From NCBI GenBank assembly GCA_905215335.1, contig CAJMPQ010000011.1, positions 1 through 51,343 of the forward strand: 51,343 nt of DNA, read 5' to 3'. The translations under genes and the position numbers were made by a program. The notes below the pieces were generated by a model. The model searched no databases. It was given only the letters and a program-made list of their open reading frames with translations, and was not told the DNA's origin. Shown here one piece after another: positions 1 to 8,385 of this stretch; within the stretch, counting starts at the first letter, position 1, and each line of letters starts with the position of its first letter. Source of the DNA: an uncultured bacterium (GTDB taxonomy: Bacteria > Cyanobacteriota > Vampirovibrionia > Gastranaerophilales > Gastranaerophilaceae).

Positions 1-31
1 ACCTCCTTCGGTGGTACTGTTTCTTACTATT

Positions 32-59
32 ATTATACGCTATTTCTCGTCAAAATCAA
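32..59 (-). promoter_or_regulatory. leftward promoter at window edge
   Basis: On the minus strand a -35 TTGATT (54-59) and a perfect -10 TATAAT (32-37) are 16 bases apart. A GGAGGT sequence follows at the very edge (1-6). This looks like the promoter and ribosome site of a leftward gene whose coding part lies outside the window, but no coding sequence is visible to confirm it. Confidence 0.5.
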
Positions 60-122
60 CCATTTGTTGTGACAGAGCCTATTTAAATATTTAGTCAAAA
101 ATTTTTATTAAAGGGTAGAATC

Positions 123-569
123 TTATAAAATTTTCTTTAAATAAATCATATCTATCAGTTGTTTTCCTTCTTCAAAAATTGGATGTTCATAGTTATTTAT
201 AAAAAAGTTTTGTAGCCTATGAGATTCTTGGAAGCCTCGTTTTTTGTAAAATTCTAATATTTTGTTATTTTCTCCAGTGCCTAGAATTAAATATTTATAA
301 TTTGTTTTATATTTATTACATACAAAATTAATCAATGCTGATGCATAGCCTCTATTTTGGAATTCAGGATATGTTGCAAGATTTTTTATTTCTATTGTTT
401 CATTATCTATTGTTATAACAGCACAAAGAGAGGTTAATATATTATTCTCATATAATGCAAAGATTATTGAATAATCTATGTATTTATTAATCATTTTTTC
501 ATCTTCATCGCCTATTAATAGAAGATCCATATAATCAGTTTTATTTGTAGTTATTTCTTTAATTTGCAT
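123..569 (-). CDS. GNAT-family N-acetyltransferase
   Basis: A 148-residue protein with the GNAT acetyl-CoA binding core: the segment IKNLATYPEFQNRGYASAL carries the beta4 strand and the Q-N-R-G-Y-A pyrophosphate-binding loop, and a later segment ending FYKKRGF is the usual last beta-alpha-beta part of the fold. The family acetylates small amines or protein N-termini with acetyl-CoA; the substrate cannot be told. It starts at an ATG with only a weak SD. A possible promoter (TTGTGT, 17 bases, TGCTAT) lies in 585-607 and overlaps the hairpin that separates it from the divergent transposase. It is probably a chromosomal flanking gene, although accessory acetyltransferases also occur as cargo. Confidence 0.8.
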   Translation of the reverse strand: MQIKEITTNKTDYMDLLLIGDEDEKMINKYIDYSIIFALYENNILTSLCAVITIDNETIEIKNLATYPEFQNRGYASALINFVCNKYKTNYKYLILGTGENNKILEFYKKRGFQESHRLQNFFINNYEHPIFEEGKQLIDMIYLKKIL

Positions 570-600
570 AAGTTAAATATAGCATAATTGATACGAAAAC

Positions 601-656
601 GACACAAAGCTCGGAAGTGATGTTCCAATACATTTACTTCCGAGCTAATGTGTGTC
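601..656. repeat. long two-part hairpin at the left boundary
   Basis: Perfect 11-bp arms AGCTCGGAAGT (608-618) and ACTTCCGAGCT (636-646) flank a 17-nt loop. Outside them GACACA (601-606) and TGTGTC (651-656) extend the dyad. No T-run follows, so it is not a standard terminator as it stands. The right arm ends 15 bases before the transposase ATG at 661, and the region overlaps the acetyltransferase promoter. The stem core CTCGGAAG/CTTCCGAG recurs in the terminator at 50957-50991. It may be a terminator split from its T-run by insertion, or the end of the first transposition cassette. Confidence 0.6.
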
Positions 657-660
657 TGCG

Positions 661-2676
661 ATGAAAAACGAAGAATATATAGATATTAATAAAATAGCAG
701 AATTAAAAGGGTTAAAAAGCAACCGTTCATTAAGATTGGCAATTCAAAAAGGTAAATATATTGCTCGTGAAGTTAAAGTTTTTGGAGGTAAATCATACGA
801 GATATTATACTCATCACTAGAACCAGAAATACAGGAAAAACTCCAAGATGAATTAATTAAAGAAGCAACTCAATCAAATTGCACCGCATTAGTTCCTTTA
901 AACTCAACAACTAAATACCCGACATTTATTTCAGAGAGTGCAAAATTAACGGCACTTGCTAGAGTAGATATTGTAAAAGCTCTTCAAAATATAAGAACCA
1001 AATATAAGACAAAAAAAGAGGCTGACTCAGTATTTTTGGATTTGTATAATTCGGGAATGCTTCTACCAAAGGTTTATAAATTCTTGGGTAGTATTTCGAT
1101 AGGCACACTTCATCGATGGATTTGGGCATATGAAGATAACGAAGATTATAGAGTGCTTTTACCTAATTACAAATATACAAAACAGGGTGAGTATAATACA
1201 ATCCTCACTCAAGAAATGAAAGATATATTTATTAAATTTCTTCTACATCCAAATAAATTCAGTGTAACAAAAGCGATAAAATTAACTCAACATATACTTG
1301 AAAAGAAAGGAATTGAAAGCATTCCTCATGTTATTACATTTAGAAGATATGCAGAACACTACAAAAAGAATAATTATTCAAGATGGATATTATTCAGAGA
1401 AGGTGAAAAAGCATACCACGATAAAGTGGAAGCATATATTGAAAGAGATATTTCAAAATTGGAAGTCGGTGATGTACTTATTGCTGATGGACATACTCTA
1501 AACTTTCAAGTAATTAATCCATTTACAGGAAAACCGACCAGAGCAACTTTGGTCGGTTTTTTAGACTGGAAATCAACAGCATTGGTCGGTTATGAAATTA
1601 TGATGAGTGAAAACACTCAATGTATAGCTTCGGCATTAAGAAATGCCATCATTAATTTAGGTATGATTCCGAAGGTAGTTTACCAAGATAATGGTAGGGC
1701 ATTTAAAGCAAAGTATTTTCAATCCTGTGATTTTGACGAAGAAGGATTTAATGGGGTATATGCAAATCTCGGAATCAAATCAGTATTTGCTAAACCCTAT
1801 AACGCAAGAGCAAAAGTTATTGAAAGATTCTTCCTTGAATTTCAAGAAGAGTTCGAGAAGTTAATGCCAAGCTACATTGGAACAAGTATTGAAAATAAAC
1901 CTGCTTGGATGAAACGAGGAGAAAAACTTCATAGAGAGATGCATAAAAAACTCACTAATAATTACATACCAACTGTACAAGAATTAATAAAATACATTGA
2001 TTGTTGGTTAGATTTTCACAATTCAAAACCTTGTCCGAACGCTCCTCAAATATCAATTAAACAATGTTTAAACAGTGTTCAAAAACAAGAAATCGATAAA
2101 AATATCTTAAATGATTTAATGATGAAAACTGAAGTTAGAACTATTAATAAGCACGGAATAACATTCCTCGGACTTCATTACAGAAGCGATTCAATTTTAG
2201 GTTTAAGAGATTCTGTTTACATTAGATACAGCTTATTTGATTTAACTAAAATACACGTTTATTCAACTAAAGGCGAGTTTTTATGTATCGCAAGGCAAGT
2301 TGAAAAAGTTCACCCAATGGCAAATCATTTAGGCACAGTACAGGATATGGAACAATATAAACAACAAATTCAAAAGCAACAAAGACAATTTAAAAAAGCT
2401 AAGAAAGACTTCCTCAGATACTTTCCAAAAGAAAAAGCTGAAGTTATAGAAATTGAACCGCAAGAAAGTCTTATGACGGAGCAACCAATAATTGAAAAAC
2501 CAAAACGGGAAAGAAAATTAAGCCCTCGTGAACTTCAGATGTATAGACCTATTTTTAATACAGATTATGAAAAATACGAGTGGTTAATGACAAATGGATG
2601 CACTAATCCTGAAGATAGAAAATGGCTTACAAACTACATTCGAAGTGATGAATACTACAATTTATATGGAGATTAA
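661..2676 (+). CDS. MuA-like DDE transposase (first copy)
   Basis: About 671 residues, close to Mu A in length. An N-terminal winged-helix-like DNA-binding part (roughly residues 1-65) is followed by a helical region and an RNase-H-fold core. Candidate catalytic residues are D276 (in VLIADGHTLNF), D343 (in VYQDNGRAFK) and E388 (in AKVIERFF), the order and spacing expected for rve-type transposases. The tail (about 600-671) is charged, as in proteins that contact their ATPase partner. It should cut and join transposon ends. ATG 661 is preferred; an in-frame GTG at 652 is possible, and in-frame stop 646-648 excludes an earlier start. No SD is visible before either, so the message may be leaderless or depend on outside transcription. 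Confidence 0.85.
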   Translation: MKNEEYIDINKIAELKGLKSNRSLRLAIQKGKYIAREVKVFGGKSYEILYSSLEPEIQEKLQDELIKEATQSNCTALVPLNSTTKYPTFISESAKLTALARVDIVKALQNIRTKYKTKKEADSVFLDLYNSGMLLPKVYKFLGSISIGTLHRWIWAYEDNEDYRVLLPNYKYTKQGEYNTILTQEMKDIFIKFLLHPNKFSVTKAIKLTQHILEKKGIESIPHVITFRRYAEHYKKNNYSRWILFREGEKAYHDKVEAYIERDISKLEVGDVLIADGHTLNFQVINPFTGKPTRATLVGFLDWKSTALVGYEIMMSENTQCIASALRNAIINLGMIPKVVYQDNGRAFKAKYFQSCDFDEEGFNGVYANLGIKSVFAKPYNARAKVIERFFLEFQEEFEKLMPSYIGTSIENKPAWMKRGEKLHREMHKKLTNNYIPTVQELIKYIDCWLDFHNSKPCPNAPQISIKQCLNSVQKQEIDKNILNDLMMKTEVRTINKHGITFLGLHYRSDSILGLRDSVYIRYSLFDLTKIHVYSTKGEFLCIARQVEKVHPMANHLGTVQDMEQYKQQIQKQQRQFKKAKKDFLRYFPKEKAEVIEIEPQESLMTEQPIIEKPKRERKLSPRELQMYRPIFNTDYEKYEWLMTNGCTNPEDRKWLTNYIRSDEYYNLYGD

Positions 2677-2679
2677 ATT

Positions 2680-3411
2680 ATGAAAAAAACTTTTATTAGG
2701 ACAAAAAATGTCAAACAATTTGTATCGTTGATGGACGAATTACAAAAAGTGCCACCTAATATACCTAAAATGGCATTAGTTTATGGAGAACATGGGCTAG
2801 GAAAATCGCAGACGATTCAATGGTGGGCAGACAAAAACGATTCGGTTTATGTAAGAGCCACACAAGGAATGACAAGCAGATGGCTTTTATCTGAAATCGC
2901 AGAAGAATTAGGAGAGGAGGCATTTTATCATTCCCAAGAAACTTTTACGTTAATTGAGAATAATTTAAGGCAGAATAGTAAGGTAATTATTGTTGATGAG
3001 GTTGATTATTTAATCGATAAAAGTATTATTGAAACCTTAAGAGATTTACACGATAAAACGGGTTGCCCAGTGGTTCTAGTTGGGATGGGAGCAGTAGATA
3101 AGAAACTTGCACGTTATCCACATTTAATGGATCGGATTTATAAAAAGCTGAAATTCGAAAAATTTAATTCAGATGATATTAAAGAAATTCTCACAGAGTT
3201 AACGGATTTGAAGTTTAAGGATGATGCTATTGAATACCTTGCGACTCGTACAAACCAATTCAGACAATTAGTTAAACTTATCAATAGAATTGAAAAATTA
3301 ATGAAAACCAATCAAATTGAAGAATTAGACGAATACACAATGAAAGGATTATTAAATGAAAGAACGAATATTAAAACTATGCAAACGTTTAAACAAGTTC
3401 TCGTTGGATGA
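2680..3411 (+). CDS. MuB-like AAA ATPase, target-selection partner (first copy)
   Basis: A 243-residue AAA ATPase with Walker A GEHGLGKS (residues 36-43) and Walker B KVIIVDEVDYL (about 101-111), followed by a sensor-like region with GMGAVDKKLARYP. Proteins of the MuB/TniB/TnsC group bind target DNA as ATP-dependent filaments and deliver it to the transposase; position directly after the transposase supports this. Only ATT separates the transposase stop from its ATG, with GGAG 8 bases upstream, so the two are translationally linked. Unlike the second ATPase in this window it lacks an N-terminal HTH domain, and so resembles TniB/TnsC-type short forms. Confidence 0.85.
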   Translation: MKKTFIRTKNVKQFVSLMDELQKVPPNIPKMALVYGEHGLGKSQTIQWWADKNDSVYVRATQGMTSRWLLSEIAEELGEEAFYHSQETFTLIENNLRQNSKVIIVDEVDYLIDKSIIETLRDLHDKTGCPVVLVGMGAVDKKLARYPHLMDRIYKKLKFEKFNSDDIKEILTELTDLKFKDDAIEYLATRTNQFRQLVKLINRIEKLMKTNQIEELDEYTMKGLLNERTNIKTMQTFKQVLVG

Positions 3412-4033
3412 GATTGAGACAATATCTGAAATTGATTCGGAAGAACTTAAGCCCATAATTGATGGTTTAATTCATGAAGAACGGCTAACATATTGTGATG
3501 GAACTTATTATTACAATAAAAGAGTTTGTAAAAAACAACAAACAAGTAAATTACCATTATTTTTTGAATTTCACAAAAAGCAAGATATAGAATATATTAT
3601 CAGAGGATTTTGCACAAATGTTGAAGTCTTAAAAATGATTGATTTATTTGGTCTTTCGAACCATGTTATGAATACTTTTTATGCTTATTTTAGGACAGTA
3701 ATCTACAACAAACAATACAAAGAGCTTTTAAAATACTTTGAAAAATGTCCGAAATTACCACAAGAGAGAGTTTATATGAACACCAAGGTTTATTTGTACT
3801 TATACAATCATAAATTATATGTATCTCAAAAGTATCTTGTAAATAAGGATGCTCGCAAACATAAAGAGCAAGAGCGACTAGAAATTAAAAATATTTATTT
3901 ACGAAGTTATAGAAAGGTTTTGAGCCGTTCATTTGCTCATAAATTTCACCTTCACTTGGCTGAGGAGATATGGAAGTATGGAAAGTCTTTTGAGGAAGAA
4001 TATTCAGCATTAAATAAGATGTTATTTGCTTAA
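3356..4033 (+). CDS. third protein of the transposition cassette, function unknown
   Basis: A 225-residue basic protein beginning inside the 3' end of the ATPase gene (56-base overlap); AAAGGA lies about 8 bases before its ATG. The N-terminus (residues 1-60, ILKLCKRLNKFSLDEIETI) looks like a winged helix. A second helix-turn-helix-like stretch (about 85-115) and a Tyr/Lys-rich C-terminal half follow. I see no catalytic motif and no zinc-finger pattern of a TniQ/TnsD target selector. By position it is the third factor of the A-B cassette, perhaps target choice or end recognition; this is inference from order only. Confidence 0.7.
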   Translation: MKERILKLCKRLNKFSLDEIETISEIDSEELKPIIDGLIHEERLTYCDGTYYYNKRVCKKQQTSKLPLFFEFHKKQDIEYIIRGFCTNVEVLKMIDLFGLSNHVMNTFYAYFRTVIYNKQYKELLKYFEKCPKLPQERVYMNTKVYLYLYNHKLYVSQKYLVNKDARKHKEQERLEIKNIYLRSYRKVLSRSFAHKFHLHLAEEIWKYGKSFEEEYSALNKMLFA

Positions 4034-4382
4034 CATTTCTTAATAAACTTTTCCCCGATTTTTAAATTAGTTTCTAACTATTTATTTATATAGATTTCAA
4101 ACAAATTTAAAAATTATTCTCAAAAAATAAAATATTGATATTACTGAATTATAGATTTTTAAAGCGGGGAAATTTCCCCGCTACTAAATTTCGAGTTCTT
4201 TTTTATATTTGAAATTTGAATATAATGAAATTATAAGTTAACTGTATTTCCTGTAGAGCTAGTCGTATTGCCTTACTAGGCAATATTCTGCTGTGCAAAA
4301 AATATAGACAACTAGAGAATACAAAAAAAATGAAGATCAAATACAGCTTGATATAGGACAACTTACTATATCAAGAGAGGAA
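4034..4382. promoter_or_regulatory. 349-base non-coding stretch before the phage early operon
   Basis: AT-rich DNA with three visible features. A perfect 20-bp palindrome AGCGGGGAAATTTCCCCGCT lies at 4163-4182; it could be a terminator stem for the upstream cassette, but it lacks a good T-run. A TATAAT at 4221-4226, with a poor -35, is a candidate early promoter. A 7-bp hairpin ATTGCCT/AGGCAAT lies at 4267-4284 in the leader. A GAGAGGA ribosome site sits just before the next gene. No coding frame is supported. In Mu this position would hold the left end, operators and early promoter; no c-type repressor gene is visible here. Confidence 0.5.
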
Positions 4383-4607
4383 TTGAAATCTATGCAAAAT
4401 TGTGTTTGGTGCAAAAAAATTATTTTTACAAAATTTGTTATTTCACTTTTGAATTTAAAGTCAAAAGATATTCAGACACAACTAAATATTTCAAAAAGTG
4501 TTGTAAGCCGTTATATGACAGGCGAGAGAGAGTGTCCCGAAATTGATATTTATATTATTGAACAAGTATTTGGGATAAAAATAAAGGATTATAGCGTAAA
4601 TGGATGA
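4383..4607 (+). CDS. small helix-turn-helix protein (Ner/XRE-like)
   Basis: A 74-residue protein with a Cro/XRE-type helix-turn-helix (DIQTQLNISKSVVSRYMTGE, about residues 29-48). In Mu the gene just before A is ner, a small DNA-binding repressor of early transcription; the position and the overlap with the transposase start (stop TGA inside ATGGATGA) match. GAGAGGA precedes a TTG at 4383 and an ATG at 4392, and either may be the start. An N-terminal C-x-x-C pair (NCVWCKK) is not typical of Ner. It may also serve as the main repressor, since no other c-like gene is seen. Confidence 0.65.
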   Translation: MKSMQNCVWCKKIIFTKFVISLLNLKSKDIQTQLNISKSVVSRYMTGERECPEIDIYIIEQVFGIKIKDYSVNG

Positions 4608-6555
4608 AAATCTAAAAAACAAAAGTAATATACCAACATGGATTTCTATTCAAGAAGCCTGTCAACTCTTAAATTTAACAGAGAAGACAGTTAAAGATTA
4701 TTGTAGAAACGGAAAAATTAATTATAAAATAGAACTTCATAACAAAAGTTATAAATATTTAATTCATTTTGAATCTTTGCCTAATTTTGCAAAATACAAG
4801 GTGGTTCCACAATCTTCTGAGAATAAAATCAAATATTCAGAAGCTCCTGACTGGGCTAAAGTTCAAGCAGAAAAATACATTAGAATAATACAAGAATCAG
4901 AATATTTAAAAGGTGGAAAGTTAAAGGATTTTATAATTGATTGGAATATTAAAAATCCACAATTTAAAACATCATATCCGTCAGTCATTAGAATGCGTAG
5001 AAGATACAATGAAAATGGAATTGTTGGATTACTATCAAGATATGGAAATAATGCTGAAAAATCGACAGTAAATAACCTCTATTTTGAGTATTTTAAGAAC
5101 CTGTACTTAGTTGAAGGAGCACCATCCCTAAGAAGTTGTTGGGATATAACAAGAGGTTATGCAATTAGGCAATATGGTATTAATAATTCCGAATTTCCAA
5201 GTTACGCAGCATTTAAAAGAAAATTAAAACGTGAAATTCCTGAACCAAGCATATATTTAGCTAGATATGGACAAACTGCTTGGAATAAAAAATATGGTAA
5301 TTATATAGATAGAGATTATTCAAATGTGGTTTGTGGAGAAGTATGGGTATCTGACCACGCACAAATAGATGTAGCTTGTTTGTCACCAGATGGAGATGTT
5401 GTATTTCCTTGGGTTACTGCTTGGAGAGACTATAAGTCTGGTAAATGGCTTGGTTGGTTACTTCAATGTGGACATCCTAATTCTGACCACATATTTCAAT
5501 CTTTTTACTATGCTGCAGAAGTATTTGGGCTGCCTAAAGATGTCATTATTGATAATGGTAAAGATTATCGTTCAAAAGATTTTGCCGGAGGGCGACAATT
5601 TAAAATTGAAACAGATGAATTTAAAACAACTTGTATGCTTTCAGAGTTAAAAGTAAAAGCGAATTTCGCTCTTCCGTATAATGCTCAAACAAAACCAATC
5701 GAAAGAGATTTTTTAAAGGTTAAAGAATTATTTTCAAAACATTGCGTAGGATATAGAGGTGGCAATGTTGTTGAAAGACCAGAGAAGTTAGCAAAGGAAA
5801 TTAAAGAAGGGAAAATTATACCTTTTGAGCAATTCAAAAAAGTATTTGATGATTTTATCGTTAATATTTTGAATAAAAGACCTTCTAAAGGTAAAAATCA
5901 TAATGGATTATCCCCGGATCAACTATTTAATGTTGAATTTAAAGAAAAAATTGAAGTTAGCAATGATGCATTAAAGTTATTCTGCATGAGAACTTCAAAG
6001 AATTACACAATTAAACGAAATGGTATTAAAGATAACAAGCTAGGAATAACATATTGGGCTGATTGGTTAATATCTAAAACCGGATTAAAAGTTTATCTTC
6101 GCCGGGACATCAATAATTTTAAAGATGCTTGGGTATTTAATGCTGAAAATAACGAGTTTATCGGTAAAGTTACAGCCGTAAAAGCTGTAGCAGCATTACA
6201 CGCTGATGAAGTTTCAAAAGATGCCTTTAAAGAAGCAATGGCAATTAAAAAACGTAGTTTGAAGATTACAAAATCTTATATTAAACAAACTCGAGATATA
6301 AGTATCGAAGAAAAATGCGAAAACTATAAGGCAGCTTATACAAGTGTAGAAAAAGAATGCAAGCCTAAAATATCAAGGATTGCAAATACAAATATGGACA
6401 AAGCTATTCGTAAAAATAAAGAAATGGAAGCTTTTGGACAATATGATTTATCGATATTCCTTAATGAAGAGAAAAAGGAAGAAAAGCCACTTTATTTATA
6501 CGAAACAGACAAAATTTTAGCAGAAAGAGCCAAAGGAGTTGCAAATGGATATTAG
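4600..6555 (+). CDS. MuA-like DDE transposase of the phage (second copy)
   Basis: A 651-residue transposase. The N-terminal part (about 12-75, ISIQEACQLLNLTEKTVKDY) is an excisionase/Mu-type winged HTH. Residues about 90-230 contain further DNA-binding helices. The catalytic core shows D252 (VSDHAQID), D318 (IDNGKDYRSKDF) and E368 (KPIERDF). A Mu-type beta-barrel domain and a basic C-terminus follow. It should bind both phage ends and catalyse strand transfer during replicative transposition. It overlaps the upstream HTH gene by 8 bases and the ATPase gene by 11, typical of a compact early operon. It differs widely in sequence from the transposase at 661-2676, so this is not a recent duplication. 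Confidence 0.92.
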   Translation: MDENLKNKSNIPTWISIQEACQLLNLTEKTVKDYCRNGKINYKIELHNKSYKYLIHFESLPNFAKYKVVPQSSENKIKYSEAPDWAKVQAEKYIRIIQESEYLKGGKLKDFIIDWNIKNPQFKTSYPSVIRMRRRYNENGIVGLLSRYGNNAEKSTVNNLYFEYFKNLYLVEGAPSLRSCWDITRGYAIRQYGINNSEFPSYAAFKRKLKREIPEPSIYLARYGQTAWNKKYGNYIDRDYSNVVCGEVWVSDHAQIDVACLSPDGDVVFPWVTAWRDYKSGKWLGWLLQCGHPNSDHIFQSFYYAAEVFGLPKDVIIDNGKDYRSKDFAGGRQFKIETDEFKTTCMLSELKVKANFALPYNAQTKPIERDFLKVKELFSKHCVGYRGGNVVERPEKLAKEIKEGKIIPFEQFKKVFDDFIVNILNKRPSKGKNHNGLSPDQLFNVEFKEKIEVSNDALKLFCMRTSKNYTIKRNGIKDNKLGITYWADWLISKTGLKVYLRRDINNFKDAWVFNAENNEFIGKVTAVKAVAALHADEVSKDAFKEAMAIKKRSLKITKSYIKQTRDISIEEKCENYKAAYTSVEKECKPKISRIANTNMDKAIRKNKEMEAFGQYDLSIFLNEEKKEEKPLYLYETDKILAERAKGVANGY

Positions 6556-7423
6556 AGCAGAATTAAAAGAGTTAATGGAATCAAAAAACTACAGTATTGC
6601 TTTTGTTGCGACTGCTACAGGTCTTGCTAAATCAACAATAAGTATGTGGATTAATGACAATTATAACGGTAAAAATGACAAAATCACTGATGCTATAAAT
6701 AATTTCATTAATCGTGAACGTGAACGTATTAGTAATAATGACCTACCATTTGTAGATATTTCAACTTCTCGTTATATAAATGAGATTGGTAGATTGTGTC
6801 ATACACAGGGTAAAATTGGCGTTTGCGTTGGATGTGCCGGACTTGGAAAAACAGTTGCGGTAAAAAGATATACCAAAATGTTTATGGATTCAATTTTAAT
6901 CGAAAGTGATTCAGGATATACCGCAAAATCACTTTTAAAAGAGATTCACAGACGTTTAGGTCTTGCAGGTAAAGGCTCTGTATATGATTTAATGGACGAA
7001 GTTGTTAGAAAGTTAAATCAATCTGGCAGACTTTTGATTATTGATGAAGCTGAAAATTTACCGTACAGAGCTTTAGAAATCGCTCGTAGAATACACGATA
7101 AAACTGGTGTTGGAGTTCTTTTGGTAGGGAGGTCTATTCTACTTGAGAACTTAAAAGGCTACAACAATCAGTATGACCAACTCTATTCAAGAGTTAAATA
7201 TACAAAAATTCTTAAGAGAATTCAACTTGTAGATATTCAAGACATTCTTAGAGCAGTTGGTCAAAATCCTGATTTAGCAGATACATATCTTCAGTATTCA
7301 GATGGAAATACAAGAAGATTAGAACATTTAATAACACACAGCATTAGCATTGCTCGTTTTAACGACAAGGCTGAGGTCGATAGTGCTGTGATTCAAGAAA
7401 CTTCCAAATTATTAATGGCATAA
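6545..7423 (+). CDS. MuB-like AAA ATPase with N-terminal HTH (second copy)
   Basis: About 292 residues. The N-terminal 60 residues form a phage-type HTH (VATATGLAKSTISMWINDNYN), as in Mu B. The AAA core has Walker A GCAGLGKT and Walker B LLIIDEAENLP, then an arginine-containing sensor region ending in a helical lid. Mu B binds target DNA, stimulates MuA and gives target immunity. ATG 6545 is chosen because AAAGGAG sits 7 bases upstream; the in-frame TTG at 6539 would be only one base from that site. The start overlaps the end of the transposase gene. It pairs with the transposase at 4600-6555. Confidence 0.9.
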   Translation: MDIRAELKELMESKNYSIAFVATATGLAKSTISMWINDNYNGKNDKITDAINNFINRERERISNNDLPFVDISTSRYINEIGRLCHTQGKIGVCVGCAGLGKTVAVKRYTKMFMDSILIESDSGYTAKSLLKEIHRRLGLAGKGSVYDLMDEVVRKLNQSGRLLIIDEAENLPYRALEIARRIHDKTGVGVLLVGRSILLENLKGYNNQYDQLYSRVKYTKILKRIQLVDIQDILRAVGQNPDLADTYLQYSDGNTRRLEHLITHSISIARFNDKAEVDSAVIQETSKLLMA

Positions 7424-7435
7424 GGAGGTATTAAA

Positions 7436-7600
7436 ATGCAAGAAGGTAAGAAATTCCGACCCGACACTTCATTATGGTTAAACATCTTTTTAATAGCTCT
7501 TGCCATTTTTATTTTGGGAGTGCAAATCGGTATTAAACACGGTCGAGAATTACAACTTGACGATATGAGAATTAAATATGGCTACGACTTTTCAGATTAG
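7436..7600 (+). CDS. small single-pass membrane protein in the early operon
   Basis: A 54-residue ORF with a strong SD (AAGGAGG) 6 bases before its ATG. Residues about 13-33 (LWLNIFLIALAIFILGVQIG) form one transmembrane helix, followed by a short charged tail. It overlaps the start of the GemA gene by 23 bases. Position between MuB and GemA places it among the small early genes, which in transposable phages are poorly understood. A superinfection-exclusion or host-takeover role is possible, but nothing in the sequence decides it. Confidence 0.75.
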   Translation: MQEGKKFRPDTSLWLNIFLIALAIFILGVQIGIKHGRELQLDDMRIKYGYDFSD

Positions 7601-8027
7601 AAAAATACATACATTAAAAAATATATTAGGTATGGACGATGATTTGTACAGAGAAATGCTTATGTCTTTTGAAGTACAAAGCTCAAAAAATCTAACATTT
7701 ACAGAAGCCAGAATTTTTATTGAAATTCTCGAAGAAAGAGCCATTGCATCAAACAAATGGGTTAAACAACCTAAAAAATATGAAAATTTAAATCGAGATG
7801 TAGAAATGGCTACCAATGCTCAATTAAGGATGATTGAAGGACTATGGAGGGATATTTGCTATTTCAATAATGATGAATATGCGAAAAAATCTCTTAGAAA
7901 ATTTTTAAAATCTAAATTTAGGGTTGACGACATTATGTTTTTAACAAGAGCCAAAGCCTGCAAGGTTATACAGGCAATAACGGCTATAAAAAAGAATTTA
8001 GAAAAAAGTGCGGCCACACTTGAGTAG
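7578..8027 (+). CDS. gemA: GemA / Mu gp16 family regulator
   Basis: A 149-residue protein beginning ATTFQIRKIHTLKNILGMDD and containing YREMLMSFEVQSSKNLTFTE, the typical start of the Mu gp16 (DUF1018) family. Mu GemA is an early protein reported to modulate host gene expression and DNA topology; the molecular mechanism is not established. Its position after MuB and before Mor agrees with Mu-type early regions. It overlaps the preceding small membrane-protein gene, which suggests translational coupling. Confidence 0.85.
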   Translation: MATTFQIRKIHTLKNILGMDDDLYREMLMSFEVQSSKNLTFTEARIFIEILEERAIASNKWVKQPKKYENLNRDVEMATNAQLRMIEGLWRDICYFNNDEYAKKSLRKFLKSKFRVDDIMFLTRAKACKVIQAITAIKKNLEKSAATLE

Positions 8028-8054
8028 TAGAAGAGAAAGTAAAGGAGAAAAACT

Positions 8055-8375
8055 ATGTTAACAATGGAAAAAACAAACGAAGAAATGTCAAAAATGAGAG
8101 ATAATCAATTCTTTGGAGAGATTACTCATGATGAAAATGACAAAAAAGAGTGTGCAATGATGGGTATAATTAAAAATCAAAAAATTGTTCTTGAAGAAGA
8201 ATTAAAGATTGCTAAATTAAAATACGCAGATGTGGCTCTTGAAAAAGACAATTGGAGCGGCAGATATGAACGAGAAATGGATTGCAAAGTCATTGAAGGT
8301 CAAATCGCAATTCTAACAAAAATGGAGAGAGATTTGATGGATATGTTAACACCTGCCAATATGCCTCCTTGCTAA
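8055..8375 (+). CDS. early-operon protein of unknown function, helical
   Basis: A 106-residue protein with strong SD AAAGGAG eight bases upstream of ATG. Most of it (about 33-95) is predicted by eye to be helical and charged (ILTKMERDLMDML near the end), so a coiled-coil or dimer is likely. The last residues are MPPC. I do not recognise a family. It is directly followed by the first hammerhead ribozyme, so its mRNA would have a ribozyme-made 3' end carrying a 2',3'-cyclic phosphate if the cut occurs. Confidence 0.7.
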   Translation: MLTMEKTNEEMSKMRDNQFFGEITHDENDKKECAMMGIIKNQKIVLEEELKIAKLKYADVALEKDNWSGRYEREMDCKVIEGQIAILTKMERDLMDMLTPANMPPC

Positions 8376-8385
8376 GATTAACGCA

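Larger units (their letters stand above)
661..4033 (+). mobile_element. first A-B-ORF3 transposition cassette
   Basis: Three tightly packed genes: a MuA-like DDE transposase, a MuB-like AAA ATPase beginning 3 bases after the transposase stop, and a third protein overlapping the ATPase by 56 bases. They lie between a long hairpin and a 349-base non-coding stretch. Transposase plus AAA ATPase is the hallmark of the Mu, Tn7 and Tn552/Tn402 type elements. A second, divergent pair with the same roles begins 0.6 kb downstream, so this may be an independent transposon next to or inside the phage left end. I did not find convincing terminal inverted repeats or a target duplication, so the limits given are those of the genes. 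Confidence 0.55.

Noticed and set aside
4163..4182. Perfect 20-bp palindrome as a firm terminator
   Set aside because: It lacks a T-run on the plus strand and has only three T on the minus; kept as part of the control region description rather than as a terminator.
4230..4330. tRNA-like or riboswitch-like sequence before the early operon
   Set aside because: Only one 7-bp hairpin is visible; no T-loop, anticodon stem or known aptamer core could be built.
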